A DNA stretch of 6,024 nucleotides from contig CABVBR010000125.1 of NCBI GenBank assembly GCA_902496645.1, forward strand, positions 1 through 6,024. Direction: 5' to 3'. A program made the translations under genes and the position numbers. Positions 5,963 to 6,024 of this stretch are shown here, in pieces. Under the pieces are notes generated by a model. That model was not told where the DNA came from and did not search any database. It was given only the letters and a program-made list of their open reading frames with translations. Position 1 is the first letter of the stretch. Each line of letters opens with the position of its first letter. Origin of the DNA: an uncultured Collinsella sp. Lineage in GTDB: Bacteria; Actinomycetota; Coriobacteriia; Coriobacteriales; Coriobacteriaceae.

Positions 5963-6024
5963 ATGGCAGGCTCCCGGACATATCGCACGAAAGTGCTCGT
6001 GCTCGATAAGACTAAGCTCAAAGA
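5963..6024 (+). CDS. recO: Probable DNA repair protein RecO (3' partial)
   Basis: Only 20 codons are visible, starting at ATG 5963 (MAGSRTYRTKVLVLDKTKLK). The pattern of a short polar start, TYRTKVLVL and then a charged stretch resembles the N-terminal OB-fold strand of RecO (commonly similar to YKTEAIVL). The position straight after era is the usual place of recO. RecO mediates loading of RecA on SSB-coated DNA in the RecFOR pathway. The frame is the same as era, and the era stop at 5945-5947 is the nearest upstream stop, so ATG 5963 is the first ATG or GTG available. AAGGA at 5946-5950 is 12 bases away, longer than usual. The call rests on context as much as sequence. Confidence 0.65.
   Translation, partial: MAGSRTYRTKVLVLDKTKLK

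Noticed and set aside
1..6024. Search for CRISPR repeats, tRNA/rRNA genes, insertion sequences, phage or defence genes
   Set aside because: Coding density is nearly complete with housekeeping genes, no repeated spacer pattern or transposase motif is present, and the single 81-bp gap is too small and lacks tRNA-like folds.

Overview
The window is a compact, all-plus-strand run of bacterial housekeeping genes at high GC. Its order is: a 5'-truncated DnaJ-like gene, dnaJ, mtaB, phoH, ybeY, dgkA (undecaprenol/diacylglycerol kinase type), era, and the first codons of what is probably recO. From memory of known gene orders, hrcA-dnaJ2-...-phoH-ybeY-era-recO is the actinobacterial arrangement. A Gram-positive DgkA between ybeY and era, and mtaB after dnaJ, recall the Firmicutes cluster. 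The mixture, the codon use and the frequent GTG/TTG starts suggest a high-GC anaerobic actinobacterium of the Coriobacteriia (Collinsella or a relative). That placement is an inference, not a database result.

Layout: bases 1-475 encode the end of a J-protein paralogue whose second C-terminal domain is replaced by a hydrophobic, probably three-helix membrane tail. Bases 476-556 are the only real intergenic gap (81 bp). They hold a good Shine-Dalgarno for dnaJ and at most a weak promoter candidate. From 557 to the end the genes are packed with gaps of 9-15 bp or overlaps of 4 and 20 bp, so dnaJ-mtaB-phoH-ybeY-dgkA-era-recO very probably form one operon. No RNA gene, insertion sequence, CRISPR array or convincing terminator is visible.

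Working together: DnaJ (protein folding), MtaB (tRNA ms2t6A37 modification), PhoH (ATPase often next to YbeY), YbeY (rRNA maturation endonuclease), Era (16S rRNA/30S assembly GTPase) and RecO (recombinational repair) combine translation quality, ribosome assembly and stress functions. DgkA recycles lipid carriers in the membrane. Most of the window is ordinary. The points deserving a second look are the membrane-tailed DnaJ paralogue directly upstream of dnaJ, and a 60-residue strongly acidic N-terminal extension on Era. I see no evidence of a defence system or other new multigene system.
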